Shown: piece by piece, positions 36,831 to 50,800 of the stretch
How positions within the stretch are numbered: position 1 is the stretch's first letter
How the letters are laid out: every line of letters begins with the position of its first letter
DNA from: Patella vulgata
Taxonomy: Eukaryota > Mollusca > Gastropoda > Patellidae
Assembly (NCBI RefSeq): GCF_932274485.2
Contig: NC_065884.2
Span: forward strand, 26,459,622-26,523,621
DNA length: 64,000 bases
Direction: 5' to 3'
Notes under the pieces: model-generated
Seen by the model: the letters and a program-made list of their open reading frames with translations, nothing else
Databases searched by the model: none
Told to the model about the DNA's origin: nothing
Made by a program: the position numbers and the translations under genes

Positions 36831-37422
36831 TCCCAGACTGAGAAGACAATCAGAAGTTATTAAACATGGCTGATTCACAAATGACAAAATAAAGACATAA
36901 AAACTTGTCGAGTGCGGATGGCTAAGCAGGTGCAGCAGGTTCAATTGCGACTTTTTGTATATTTTCCAAACATAATTGCTTTTAGACCCATTTTCATCCA
37001 TTTTAATATTCCAAAGAATAGAGCTATACACCCTGTTTTAGATTCAAAATGACCTAGTTGTGATGACTATAAGTAAATCCAATTTCAAGATTCCTCATGA
37101 TTCCTTTATTGAATAAACTATTTACTTTATACTTTCTTCTGAGTGACAAGAATTTAATTTTTTACAGAGTTAATTGACATCCCACTATTATGTTTTAATT
37201 GAATTGTTTTCAATGTCAAACCACATGTAGTCTACACGTCGTTTATTTTGAAGAAATCATAAGGTAAAACTTAGACTAGCCCTCCTGTCTTAACCACACA
37301 TGGAGAGTGGGCATCTAATGGTCTAAGACATGCGCTTTATACCTTAAACTTAAGGTCTGTCATTGGGTCAAGTAGCATGGTTTCAATCCCACATAACTTG
37401 TACATGACACAATCTGATTAAA

Positions 37423-37716
37423 ACACAGATCCTATTTCGTTTCATTTTTTATAGTTCAAAATTTCGTTTTACTTGTCTTTACTAGACTAGGATCTGGAAG
37501 AGTTGTTATATTACCAACGTTTTGGTTGAAGCGAGGGATTAGCCAATGAAACGGTCTGTTACTGCAAGTTCTTGCCGTGCGATGCACGGAACTGTGGGTA
37601 AACCACTAGAAATGTCAACGCTTATTGAATAATCAATGTCTGATGTCACAGGGTCAAAAGCCACTCGTATAACTCCCATTGAAAGTATAAAAAAACAAAA
37701 CGAAATATAGATCTGT
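37423..37716 (-). mobile_element. Family D MITE, copy 1
   Basis: Ends ACACAGATCCTATTTCGTTT and, inverted, ACAGATCTATATTTCGTTTT. Matches the copies at 38907 and 43555. Confidence 0.7.
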
Positions 37717-38025
37717 AGGTCTGTCATTGGGTCAAGTAGCATTGTTTAGATCCCACACTTGTACATGACAAGGACTAGGGTCACTTACCTAACCTTTGTG
37801 GGTGTTATCTCTGGGTTATAGGTCTGTCATTGGGTCAAGCAGCATTGTTTAGATCCCACACTTGTACATGACAAGGACTAGGGTCACTTACCTAACCTTT
37901 GTGGGTGTTATCTCTGGGTTATAGGTCTGTCATTGGGTCAAGCAGCATTGTTTAGATCCCACATTTGTACATGACAAGGACTAGGGTCACTTACCTAACC
38001 TTTGTGGGTGTTATCTCTGGGTTAT
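37717..38025 (+). repeat. Three 103-bp units of SINE sequence
   Basis: 37717-37819, 37820-37922 and 37923-38025 differ by only a few bases. Each starts AGGTCTGTCATTGGGTCAAG and covers the box B-like region (GTTTAGATCCCAC). Confidence 0.9.
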
Positions 38026-38906
38026 TCAGTTTCCTCCCACTTTCAATTAAACTATATGCTAGTCCTGTAATGGACTGCTTTGTGTTGATTGGACATTAAA
38101 CCCCATGTTTTCTCTCTCTTAACCACACTATGGGTCTTAAGCGTGTCAGCTTGCTGACCAGAGAATCATAAAAGCAGACTAATTTTCATATACAAGAATA
38201 TCTGAGGTTTATTCAGTCAGTCAATATTTATTTACAAGCGCCTTTTATATACCGGTAACCGGGATTTATATCATATCTGTACATGTTATATACAATACAT
38301 CATGATACTGGTATATTTACATCTAATAAATAACTATAGGTAAATATATATGTAGGTATAATGTATAGTAGCCTAATTGATTTGCAACTAAGTAATGTTA
38401 TTATACACAAAATATACAATATTCAAAAATGAAATATTCCTCCACTTATATCATGAAATCTCCCTTTAAAGATATATGTTTCCTCTGGGTTAATAAGGTC
38501 ATCTAGGATGTGCAGTTTGAAATCTTATTTTTAACTAAATACATGATATTACTAATGAACCAGAAAAATAAACTTTTTAGACTGAAAATGTTAAGCAAGC
38601 TCATAATAAATAATCCAAAGTTAGGCATACAACTCTTCATGCCTTTGAAGCTAGTTGTTAGCATTCAAACAGATAGGTGCATGCTTTTGGATTCAAACAC
38701 ACTTTAACTCGTTAAGTGACAGCTTTACTGGTAATAGCAGTATTTTTAGATTTGAAATAAAATATGACTTCTCATTCATAACTTATAAAATATATCATTG
38801 TCAGCAACACATATAGTTTTCCCTGTACCTGGCATCTTTAAATGTGTAAATAGATTGAATGTCAAAGGAATATATCTTTAAAGTTGAACTTTTATTTATA
38901 ATGAAT

Positions 38907-39212
38907 ACAGATCTATATTTCGTTTTGTTTTTTATACTTTCAATGGCCTACACTACATGAAGATCTGACCAGTTGTTTCAGGGGGTCGCGTCAGATATTT
39001 GATTAACCAATCAGCATTGATGTTTCTAGTGGATTACCCACAGTTCTGCACAAAAATCGCCAAAAGCTAGCCGTAACAGACTGTTTCATTGGGTAATCCC
39101 TCACATTACCCAGAAAAAGTCAATGATAACAACTCTTCCAGATCCTATTGTAGTAAAGACAAGTAAAACGAAATTTTGAACTTTAAAAAACAAAACGAAA
39201 TAGGATCTGTGT
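38907..39212 (+). mobile_element. Family D MITE, copy 2
   Basis: Ends ACAGATCTATATTTCGTTTT and AAAACGAAATAGGATCTGTG. Internal ACCAATCAGCATTGATGTTT and CAGACTGTTTCATTGGGTAA. Confidence 0.75.
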
Positions 39213-39306
39213 TTTATTCAGATTGTTCCATTTATTAATTTCAGTATTTAATATTCCGTTGTGTGTCACTGAATTTATTTGCATTTATTATACATTTTGA
39301 TCTTAA

Positions 39307-39637
39307 AGGGACAATAACACTCTTGCTGGCTTGAAAGCTCCAGAAAATAAATAATATCTCTATCTAAATGTCCTACCTGTTGTGTAAATTATCCATTACA
39401 TCCTATTTTACTTGTCCAGAGGGATCGAAAGTATTTTTAAATCGAAGTTTCATTTGAAAAGGTTTACGTTAGACATTTCAAACCAATATGTTGGATTTTT
39501 CAAAATTTTTAAATAAGGTGTGTTAAGATGAAATTTGTATCATCAATTAATTGAAATATTCTAAAATAGTACAATTTGTTGACCAGAATAAAGATTGGGA
39601 CATATTATTCAGTTACAACAAGAGTGGTATTGAGCCT
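39307..39637. mobile_element. TTAA MITE
   Basis: Ends AGGGACAATAACACTCTTGC and, inverted, AGGCTCAATACCACTCTTGT; TTAA at 39303-39306 and 39638-39641. Confidence 0.75.
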
Positions 39638-39641
39638 TTAA

Positions 39642-40143
39642 AGTAGCTAGGGTAACTCAATATCATCCAAAATCTTCGACATTGAAAACACGATTTATTT
39701 GTCGGTTTAAATCAACATTGATGTTGTGATCTTACCGGGAAAAGATGGCCTTCTGATAACCAATATTTAAGACAAAATAAACATTTTACAATTGGTACAC
39801 AAATCGTGTGCCATAATACGTTTCAGTGCTATTTGTAATAAGAGACTCGAAAAACGAGGCTACATATATTCTACAAGTCATGTCAAACGGTGAAGCTATA
39901 TTCTTATCTGGAGAGCATGCCCAATAAATACTATCGGCGTAGGCTGAAATAACCAGTCGCTAGAGATTGAAATTCGATTGAGAATATTGGCTTATTTCGC
40001 CGATCCTAACTGATTAGAAATTACAGTAAAAACAGAAACGATTGAATGTAAATCAATTTATATTCATTCATATTACATTATTGTATGCGTTGCGACCCAT
40101 ATGTGTCAATTTCTAGGTCCCAAATATTAGCGACTCAGCTCCT
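39642..40143 (-). mobile_element. Family E TTAA MITE, copy 2
   Basis: Starts AGTAGCTAGGGTAACTCAAT immediately after the shared TTAA 39638-39641 and ends GCGACTCAGCTCCT before TTAA 40144-40147. It is the inverted equivalent of the copy at 43023. Confidence 0.75.
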
Positions 40144-40147
40144 TTAA

Positions 40148-41124
40148 ATGAATAACATAATACATAAAACTTTGGTAACATAAACAAATTATACAACTGA
40201 ATAGTGCATGAATACTGCTTGTTATTTACAGTGATAGCATCATTAATAACCATGTCTTTTTTGACAATATGTCAGTAAGGTGTCCTAGATTACTTAAAGC
40301 TACCGACCATCATTTGCATTTATCATACAATATCTAATTGTATTATAACCACGTGCGATTAGAAACAGAGGTCAGAGGACATTTTATATAGTCTCCGACA
40401 CAAAGAGGTAGATGAAGAGTAATATTTTAACAGTGAGTATTATAATAATGTTTTGATCACAAACTTTCTGTCTGACTGCTTTAATATAAATTTTAAACAT
40501 ACATTATAAATTATGCAAGAGTTATATCTGCCTAGAGTACCGACTTTAATAATGATGATCGAAGCTAAGCCAAAAATTCAATTGCTAAAATCTTGGTTAA
40601 GAGTGGATCAATTTGACAGAAATTTTCAGCAAATTCCATTTACATTATCTAGTTTTTAACTATTAATCTCCCATACCTTATCCTTAATGATTACTTCTCC
40701 AAAAATGACCCCAGTGCAGTTTGCGTATTAGACACACTGGCAAGATAATAGCAAATATTTATATACGTACAAGATGATCAAATGTAACTTTTTGATTAAA
40801 TAACAATAGCACGTAAAAGATCCATACACAGTTCTAATTCTAAATAATAACTATCTTAGTCTGTACGTCCACCAATCTAAGATCTTTTTATCTAGGTTCC
40901 CACTATTATGATTCGCACTACAATTGAAATCGTGGTTTTAATTGTGGAGTTACCGTGATGATCCTAACAGGTCTTATCATACATTGAGGTCAGTCGTAGC
41001 AATCGTGTTGATCGTATCCAAACGTATCTACACATACCAGATCATGGACTCTTCAATAGAAACAATCCTATTGTAACGCATCACATGACAGTGGTAACCT
41101 AGCATTAGATTACAATTTCTTTTG
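40148..41124. other. AT-rich DNA downstream of SLC15A4
   Basis: No gene or clear repeat recognised beyond the 3' UTR end. Confidence 0.35.
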
Positions 41125-41134
41125 TTTATTTATT
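41125..41134 (-). terminator. Candidate poly(A) signal of SLC15A4
   Basis: Two overlapping minus-strand AATAAA hexamers about 750 bp after the stop. The stretch between is AT-rich, without coding signs, and is read as 3' UTR. Confidence 0.35.
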
Positions 41135-41879
41135 TCTTTTGATTGTTACACAACATTGTAATTTAACCAACATTTTTACTACTGCTTTCTTGTAGAAAAC
41201 AGGTAGTTTTTATACAATTATTGACACAATATGGGTAAAAATAAGATATTTAAAATAACCTTATTTGCACCTTCACAAATATTAATATACTAGTATTATT
41301 CCAGTAATAGGGTAGGTTTCTGAGTTCTAAGTACATATTACAAACAATCTGAACATATAAGAGTATAAGATATTATTTGAAAATATAAAAGTTACACAAC
41401 CCATGCTCATGTAGTCTTCAAGCAGTACTTTCACTACAAGTGTTAATATACTGTCAAACAATTGGGCTCACTAACACTGGAAGTTCATTTTATCAGAAGT
41501 TATGTTGACTTGGGTCTTTAGTTCTGGTGATGACTGTTACATAACACTATGGGCATCCAGAGTCATCACCAATTGATGCTAATTCTTCTGATTTGGAGTT
41601 AAATCTTGAAGACTACAGAAATACCTTATGATACAAAAAATAACTGTAACAAGATATCACAAAAATAATTTAGTTAAATTATTGGAACCAGTGAGCGATC
41701 GGATCCTGATATATCCAGTTCTGACAACCAGAAATCATGTGACGAGAAGGTAACACTGGTTGATTCACAAATTTGTAATGATGACATATAGAACTACAAG
41801 GATTATTACAGATTGTATCATCAAGTCATGTAAGCCGTTGTAGGCATATTTAATGACCTCCACTGTCATCAAATGTCAA

Positions 41880-44800
41880 CTACATATTAGAAATAGATCG
41901 CTGTATTGAATGAGGTGGACGTCTGCCTGGAGGTGACTCCTTGTCTTCACCTACTGGTAGCTGGAGTATATTCTGATTGTGTTCATCTTGATCTAAGTGA
42001 TATATCTTAGATACAATCACAAACAGAATTAATCCAATTAATTCCACACCAGCAAGAAAATAGAAATAATAGTCCAGATGACAGGATTTGTTTGCCTGAA
42101 ATGTATAATCATGTGGTCGGCATGGCAGACGACAGTTTATATCACCGTGATCATCTCCGTCCACAAACCAAATTTTGTTTGCATTTAATATACCAGTTAT
42201 TGCTGTTCCTAGAAAACTTCCAATACCTGACGTAAAGTAAAATAATCCCATAATTATTCCTTTCATTGACTTTGGGGCCATAGAAACTGCAAATTGTAAA
42301 CCTGAAAAACAATAAATTCTATAATAATGTTCCCCCAAATCATTTGTAATAGCAAGTTCCACACGTAACTGGTATGATAACATTCTTGTCATTTTTTGTG
42401 ATATTTTAAAAAAAAAACCTAGTTCAGTAGTTTTACGTGTTTTATTCCATTTGATGGTTTTGAAGATAATAATTTTCTATTGCTATAACATGTGCAGTTT
42501 AGGAAATACACCATGTCAATAGAGTACTGAGTTTAGTTAGTTTTGTTATAAAATTCATCTCTTTTCTGCTGGTCTATACCCTAGAAAACAAATCTACAAA
42601 CCTGCAACACTAGTGAACACTTCACTCATTCCTATTAAAGCATATTGTGGTATCTGCCACAATACTGATAGATCTGCTGCATAATATTCTGTGTCACCTG
42701 AAGAAATATAAAATTGAAGTTCCTGGTCATTTTCAGTGCAGTTTTTGCTTGTCAGCAGTGCAGAACAGAAGCTGTAGCAAGGAACAACATCTAGTTATTC
42801 TGATGGGACTGAACTCTGAGGTTCTATGTACATGTATATGCTGGTGTGTATGCAAAAGAACCCTTCAGAGTGAGAATTCCATGAAGAGAAGGTGGAACTG
42901 CTGCTGTCCAGTCAAATATTCCCTACTGGTTGTTTACCAGATCACCAATAAAAAAAAAGATATCAGCCCAATTTAACACTTCATTTTGACCTAAATCATT
43001 GACATCCCTAACTAAGCTTTAAGGAGCTAATATTTGGGACCTAGAAATTGACACAAATGGGTCGCAATGCATACAATATACAATAATGTAATATGAATGT
43101 ATTATAAACTGATTTAAATTCAATCATTTCCGTTTTTTACTGTAATTTCAAATCTGTTATGTTCGGTGAAATATACCCGACGTCTCGATCGAATGGCAAT
43201 CTCTAGCATCTGGTTATTCCAGTCTACATCGATAGTATTTATTGGGCATGCTCTCCAGATAAGAATATGACGTCACTGTTTGACATGACTTGTGGAATAA
43301 GTCTAGCCTAGATCTTCGAGTTCCCTGTTGCAAATGGCGCTGAAACGCATTATGGTACACGATTCATGTACCAATGGTAAAATGTTTATTTTGTCTTTAA
43401 TACTGGATATCAAAAGTCCATCTTTTCCCGGTAAGATCACAACATCAATGTTGATTTAAATTGACAAATAATTTGTGTTTTCAACGTCGAAGACCTTGGA
43501 TGATACTGAGTTAGAGACTTAGCTACAAATTCTGTGCAACACAATCTGATTAATCAGATCTATATAGATCTGACCAGTTGTAGTGGGAGGTCACGTCAGG
43601 GGTCATACGAGCGGCTTTTGACCCTATGACATCAGACATTTGATTAACCAATCAGCATTGATGTTTCTAGTGGGTAACCACAGCTCTGTGCACCTCACGC
43701 CAAAAATGAGTCGTAACGGACCGTTTCATTGGCTAATCCGTCCAACATCTTGAAGGCGGGTTATATTAAAAAACTCTTCCAGATCGTAGTGTAGGAAAGA
43801 CAAGTAAAAGTGTAAAAAATGAAACGAAATAGGATCTGTGTTGTGCAACTCATAAAATTGAAACAATGTGATATATTTTAGTTAACAAGAGGTCATCATT
43901 AAAAAGGATTCTAACCTATAATTTGTGGTACAGATCTGTTTTTACATTGGCATTTCACATCGTCGTCATACGGCCAAAAACTTTTTAACCTAAAATGCTC
44001 AAGGGCACCAGCAACTAACATGGCTGCTATAGCAAATACCATACCAACCAATATACGTTTTGTCATGCTGAATGGGTAACCAGCCTTGGCTAGTCTAGGG
44101 TAGATAACTCTATCAAACAATGGTAACATGATAATCAACATTATAACATCAAACAGTGATAACCACGCTGGTGCAATCTGAAAAAAATATTCAAAATCTT
44201 TGCCTATATATACAACACATAAAAATATACCAATTCTAACAATACAAGAGCGAGAGAAATGGGGTTTAATGTCCACGTGACACAAACTAGGTTGTTTCAG
44301 GATTTGTAAGGTACATTTTTATTTAAATAATTTGCTCCTGCGTAGCTGTCTTTAACAGTGAGAGGAAAACCGGAGAAAACCCATGAGGCTGGGCAGCGTA
44401 CCCTAATCCTTGTCACATACAAGCATGGAATCGACACCACGCCACAAGACGTGATCTAAAGTGTATGTGCTAGACCACTCAACCACCTAAAATAAACTTA
44501 AAACATAATGCTTAAAAAGTCAGAATACATATGGCCAATCACAAATGGTAGATACAGAAGATGTATATTTTCTACAGAAATAAAGGAAAACACTTAATGT
44601 AGGACTTAATACTGATTGACATCACAACCTCACATGACATAAATATTATTTTTATATATGTGTAAAACTATCTATTTGATCAACTACCGATAGACAAATA
44701 TACATCTTTTCTATGAATTTTTGGGATAAATGCTAATCATTTTTTAGGACAATACAAGGATGCTCTGCTCAGTGATCTTTCCCCACTGAATCAATAATAA

Positions 44801-47800
44801 GAATCTGGACAATACAAGGCTTTTTTACCTGCGATTTCTGTGCCACAGTTTCTATTTGAACAGCATCATTTTTACACGAATTGGATGCATTTTTTTCAGA
44901 ATCTTTAAATAACAATCTCATATGTAAGCCTTGTAATAAAAATGTTGTCTGCATCTAAAAAAAACAATTGTTGATATATTAAAAAATCTTTCTTACGGTA
45001 CTCAAACAAAATAAAATTCTCAGAGATTTTATTTGTTATAAAAGAAAATATAGCAACTGTAAAATTAACACTAGAACTCCAATAGAGTACTGACGTGTTT
45101 CGGTAAGTCAGGTCACGCCTTGTCACGTCATCAGTCAATTTTCACCATGAACTATTGAGTATAGTAACATCCAATACCCATTACAGTGGAAAAACCTGTT
45201 ATTTTGAACTGGACGTTACACTTTAAGACCAAACTTATTGATAGTAGTTGTTAGTAGATGTCAGGGTCACCATATTATAAGCAAAGGTCAAGGGTCATTG
45301 AAAGGCTAGGTCACCAGATAGTAGGTAAAAAATTGAAAAAAGTTAAACCGGAAGTAAACAAAATGAAAATTCAAAAATCGACTCCCTAAGAACTGCTGCC
45401 ATTTGTAGTAAGTTTAAAATAAAAAAAATTTTTTTAAAAATCAGAATCAAAATGGCAGCTGAATATCGATTTGCGAGAGAGAGAGAGAGAGAGAGAAATG
45501 GTGTTTAATGGCCACTTGACACAAACTAGGTCCGGGAATAACATATGGTTCAATTTTATTTCAATAATTCACTTGCGCGTAGGGGTCTTTATCAGTGGGA
45601 GGAAATTGGAAGATCCAGAGATAACCCATGCATGAGGTTGGACAGGCGACCCTACTCCTTGTACCGTACAACTGTTGAATCAAAACCATGCCAGTTGACT
45701 CAACAACAGACCTTATAATACAACGCGCACGCGATAACCATTCAGCTATCCAACACCCTGAATATCGATTTGAAAGTTTTTTGTAAAATCCAAAATGGCG
45801 ACCAAACCATTGAACATGTTATCGAACAAGATGTTTGAAAATGAAAGACAATATCTGGGGCTAACATCACCATAATATGTCATTTTTAGTCTATTTTTAA
45901 AATGAAGAGAACTATTCATGCTCGGGAAAAATCGAAAGGCCTTGGTAATTTCCGGAAATGGTCACAAAATTTTTTAATATGCTGTTTTGAAGGTATCAAT
46001 GTGTTTCTTATTCCTGCCTAGTTTCAACTCGATACCTCAATTACTAAAGGATATACGGCATCTTGCATATCGAAAAATGCTGAAGAAAACATTCGCAAAT
46101 CTTTGATGCTAAAACTAATTGAACGAATCTCCGAATTTTAAAAAAAAACGCCAACGAGAGCCCCATATGGGATTCGTCCAAAGAATCAAAAAATTGAAAA
46201 CCCAAAGAAGATCCATTGAGAAATAACTGAGATATGGGCAATCTGTGATTACTTTTTGTTAAAACACTTCCTGTTTGTCAAAAATGACCCAATTTATATC
46301 TAATAAATAGTTCCACGGAGGCCAACCACATTTACGTTGGCAGAATGTTTGCACCATGTACAGTTTCGGCTGCAAACTCTGACTAAAATCGGCAAAAAAA
46401 ACCAAAAAATGAATAATAAAAACTCTTATGAAAGCAATACATGTTTTGGTCGAACATAAATTTGAGGAATAGAAATTTTCTGAGATAAAAATCAAAGATT
46501 TTTTATTGTGTTAAGTTATGACATTCTCCTGCAATCAGAATGAAAACTGTTCTGTGTGCATACTAGTCACTCAGTTTGCAAAGAACATAAGATGCCATGC
46601 TGGTATGCATACTAGTTAACTTGATGAACTTTGGCTATTGTCAATACAGGAACAGTGTCTGTAACTTGTCTATAAATGACATTTCTGAATCTACCGAGCA
46701 GTCCACAAAGGTTGTCGCATATTTACTCTTTTGTAGATAATAGGGACATTACAAACACCAAAAACTGATCAAGGGTAAGGGTAACAACTGTGAGACATAA
46801 CTGAAATTGATTGGCTTCTAGTCCTTCCGAATGCTAACATTTATTACACAAAACAGGTACTGGTAATCAGAAGATAAATTAAACTGTTTGAGTTATCATT
46901 GTAAATCAATAAGGGGTGGGAGTCTTGAGGGGAAGCAAATTTTGTCTCCGGACTACAATACCCATTAATAATTACACCTTTAAAGGGACTATCCCTTATT
47001 TGAACAGTCTCAAAAATAAAAGTCTGAGTATGTATGAAATTTAAACGCGAAAATATAGAGGAATGGTGTATTGACCGTATCTCAAAATTTCAGCTCAATA
47101 TATTGAGTCATTTGGATGTGACCGTCAAAACTGCTTATCCGAACACGTAACCCTTTTAAGTTTTCGGGTAAATTCTTTCGTTGGGAGACCTGATAATCGA
47201 TGCCCGTTCATTGAGCGGTCTATACAGTGAATGACCCAAATGCTGTACTTGATAAACGAAAGGTAAATTTCACCTACACATTATTTTTATACAAAAAATG
47301 TCAGGTTTTATCTAGACACAGCATAATACAGCTTGGGACACTGGTCTCCATTTCCAGATGAAGACTGACGGGTTTCAGTTGTTTGAAAACTTATCACAAA
47401 TATTGAGTTAGTTGCTCGGCCCTTAGGTAGAGGATTTTAAGGGATTTTAAAACAAAATTAAACAGTTTTATTCTCCAAAAAACTATCGGGATTAGCCCTT
47501 TAAGCTTTCAAATTTAAATTTTCTATAAATATAAATTATTTTGTTTTTAAAATTTATCTGGTACAATTATTAAATTCACAAGGTATTTTATTACTACTGC
47601 ATATAAAAACAATTAAACTTACCTGAAAATAAACAACCCAATATGGAATCAAAACAATAAAAACACAGATAATCTTTTTCAAGTCTCTGACATCATCTAC
47701 TATAGAATCATGATATATACCACCATGACGATGTTTGGCATGATCTAGAAATTTGATTTCTTCTTCGTTATCAGCTTCGTCTACTATATATCTGTAACAT

Positions 47801-50800
47801 ACATGTACAAGATATGAATTAGAAAGGAGTAAAGCATCTTGTCAACTCAGTTCATGGTGTTTTGGGGAGTAGTATATCATCAGTGAAGAGTCAAAAGGTT
47901 GTATTCAGACTATTTTACAAAATTCAAATTTTGATTCTTCAGGATCAGAATTTTCTTGCGTATCTTTTCATCTAGTTGTCAAATTTCTAAGCCAATAAAA
48001 AGATATGATACTGCTTTTAAATGAGAGTTGTCCTAAAACCAGAAATATTCAGAATGAAAATGTTTCTGAGATACATCTTTAATGTATATAATTATAAATT
48101 ACTAATTTTCAATCCTTTTGTGAAGTTATAAAAAAAAAAAACGAAATAAAGGTATAATATAATCAGATTTAATTAGAATTTGACCTTGACAGTGTTTACC
48201 TAATCAAAGAAATTCTATACAGGTAATGTAAAATCTTTTAATACTATGATCACAAGCTAAATCAATAGAAAAGATTTATAGATATGATTCATTAAAGTAC
48301 TAGAAGGCCTAATTTTTCATGTCATGGGGTTTTATATTTCATAGAAACTTCAATATTGATACCCTTACAAATACATATGCATGGAGACAGGTGAGGACTT
48401 GGCTTGGGTCCCAATTGAACAAAATTCTTTTTCAACATAAATAAAATGTCCTAAATCTGAGCAGAAAAATTATCTATGGAAAATCTAAATAAATTGATAT
48501 GATTAGTTGAAGGTCAGCATATCTAATCAGATATTATTCTTTAGTATTCTGTTTCTATTTTTTTTTTTTTTAAATGCTATCACAGTCTTAGAACAAACAT
48601 TTTACCTTTGTGTTCTGGAAATCATTTTGGATCTTCTACGCTTACTTCTACAAGCCTCTCGTAATATTTTGAATATATTTGTAAAAACACTACCTGATGC
48701 AGGTTTACGAATAAAAACACATCCTCCTGAAAAACATTTATTTAGTAAGCTTAAAGTTACATTGTATTGAACATGGTATATGGGCTAATCATTAGTCCAC
48801 GATTTCTATTGGACTTCAGATTAACAAAATATGAATGGTATTCTAACTCTTGCCTAAACTGTGCTTTATTCAAACGCAAGGTCTTTTTATAAACCACTTA
48901 ATTAATTCATTAAAGAGTCATCAGTGTCTTAAAGATTTTAAATGGTCAATAAATAATAAAAAAATGATTTTAAATATGTCACAATTTAAATTCACAGTTA
49001 CATATGAACATGTATAAGGATGTTCAATTTAGATTGTATGCAAACTTTGAGATAGATCTGCCCATCAAAATAGATACATATGGTATAACAATAACATGCA
49101 TTATGAGGTGTACACATTACATAGTGGTTTTCAAACAATTTAGTAAATGCATGTGAAAACCACTTTACTCTAAGTATGGGAGATGGATGGCCTAATTGTT
49201 AAATGATAGCACTTTAGATCTTAAGTTCTTCCATTACATCAAGAGGTGTGGTTTCTATTTCCCTGCTTGTACTTTACAAGAAGTAGAGTTGCCTGTCCAA
49301 CCTCGTGGGTTTTCTGTGGTTCCTCCAGTTTCCTTCCACTGCTAAGGAGAGAGGGAGAGAAATGGGGTTTAACCTGTACTTGACACAAACTAGGTCATTT
49401 CGGGACTAACAGTTGGTTCAATTTTATTCCAATAATTCGCTTGGACAGGCGACCCTACTTCTTGTCATTTACCAGCTGGGAACCACTGCTAAAGACCCCT
49501 ATGCTTAAACAAATTATTGAAATAAAATTAAAGCATATGTTGAACCCCAAATGACTAAGTCTTTGTTGTGTGTGTGTTAAGACCATTTCTCCCTCTCTTT
49601 GCCCTAAGCAGGTCATACTTCATTTTTTTCAACAATTAACTTGTCTGAATAATAATTTTAAAATTACTTTGAAAGCTCTAATGCCCCTTTAAAGATAGTT
49701 TACATTCTTTTCGTGATAATTAGATTATCTATTACAACATGGAAACTTAATGTTGTCTGTAATTATTCTAATAACAGGAAAAATATAATTACATTGTATA
49801 ACCATAAATTAATATAAAGAACTATGACGGATACATGTTTCTTGTCAATCAGCATAATGTTTGATTTGACGATACAGTTATATCAAAAAAGTTCCCTTAA
49901 ATTTAAGACATCTGACCAGATATAGATATTTTAAGATTCAGGGATTTCAAGTAGTTTAGTGTCTACTTGTACAACATATTTTGCTCTAAGCAGACCATTG
50001 TCATTATTAAATTTTAATATAGTTACACTTGAGGTTATTTACATATCTTTCAATCATAACATTAAACAATTGATGAGAAGCTGTTTCCTGAAATTAGATA
50101 AGCTTTTTCAACATTGTCACGATTTGTAAAAGAAGGATTCAATTTTCAACTCACCAAAAAGAAATAAAACTGCTCCGAATGCCAAGGCTGAACCTGATAT
50201 AAGATAACCAAGGTAGAAAGATTTTTGTTGTTCTATGTAAGTAAATATACCAAGTCCTAGAAAAGCTCCTATATTTATACACCAATAAAACCAGTTAAAA
50301 AATACCAATGTTGGTTGCTGACCTCCCCCCAGTACCTGAATAAAATATGTCAACATTTAATACATTTTTTTTCTGTTAATTTAATTTGATTAAACATTAG
50401 GCATGTTAAAATAAGAATAATCTGGGGCAGTAAATCTGAAAATATTTCTGCAAAAACACTACTAACTATTCCTGAAAACTTGATAACCAGCAGCTGCCAG
50501 GCAGGATACGCCCACATTTTGCAAGAGATGGATAGAGAACAAGCTAAAAACAAACGTGATTTTTTGTACAATCAGGGGCAATAATCCAGAAAGTTATAGC
50601 CTAAAATGTGCAAATATTTTAAGTTTCATCAAAATCAGATAAAAATTGTGACCTCTAGAGGTTCCACAACCATCGTATTACACACTTCTACACAATTTGC
50701 GTACAAAGAGCGGCCATTTTGTCGGGCAGTTTCATTTCGATTTTCCCGAAACACGAATTCAACCTTCATTATTTAAAACGTTTTTTAAAATCGGAAAAAA

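Larger units (their letters stand above)
37305..38122 (+). mobile_element. tRNA-derived SINE with internal triplication, split by a MITE
   Basis: Head 37305-37410 (AAGGTCTGTCATTGGGTCAA), then a MITE, then three 103-bp units, then the SINE 3' part (TTTCCTCCCACTTTCAATTA) and tail GACATTAAACCCCATG plus CT repeat near 38122. Confidence 0.7.

Noticed and set aside
42647-42976. 109-codon plus-strand frame rich in cysteine
   Set aside because: It runs antisense across SLC15A4 exon 7 and intron; the minus-strand exon is clearly the real gene.
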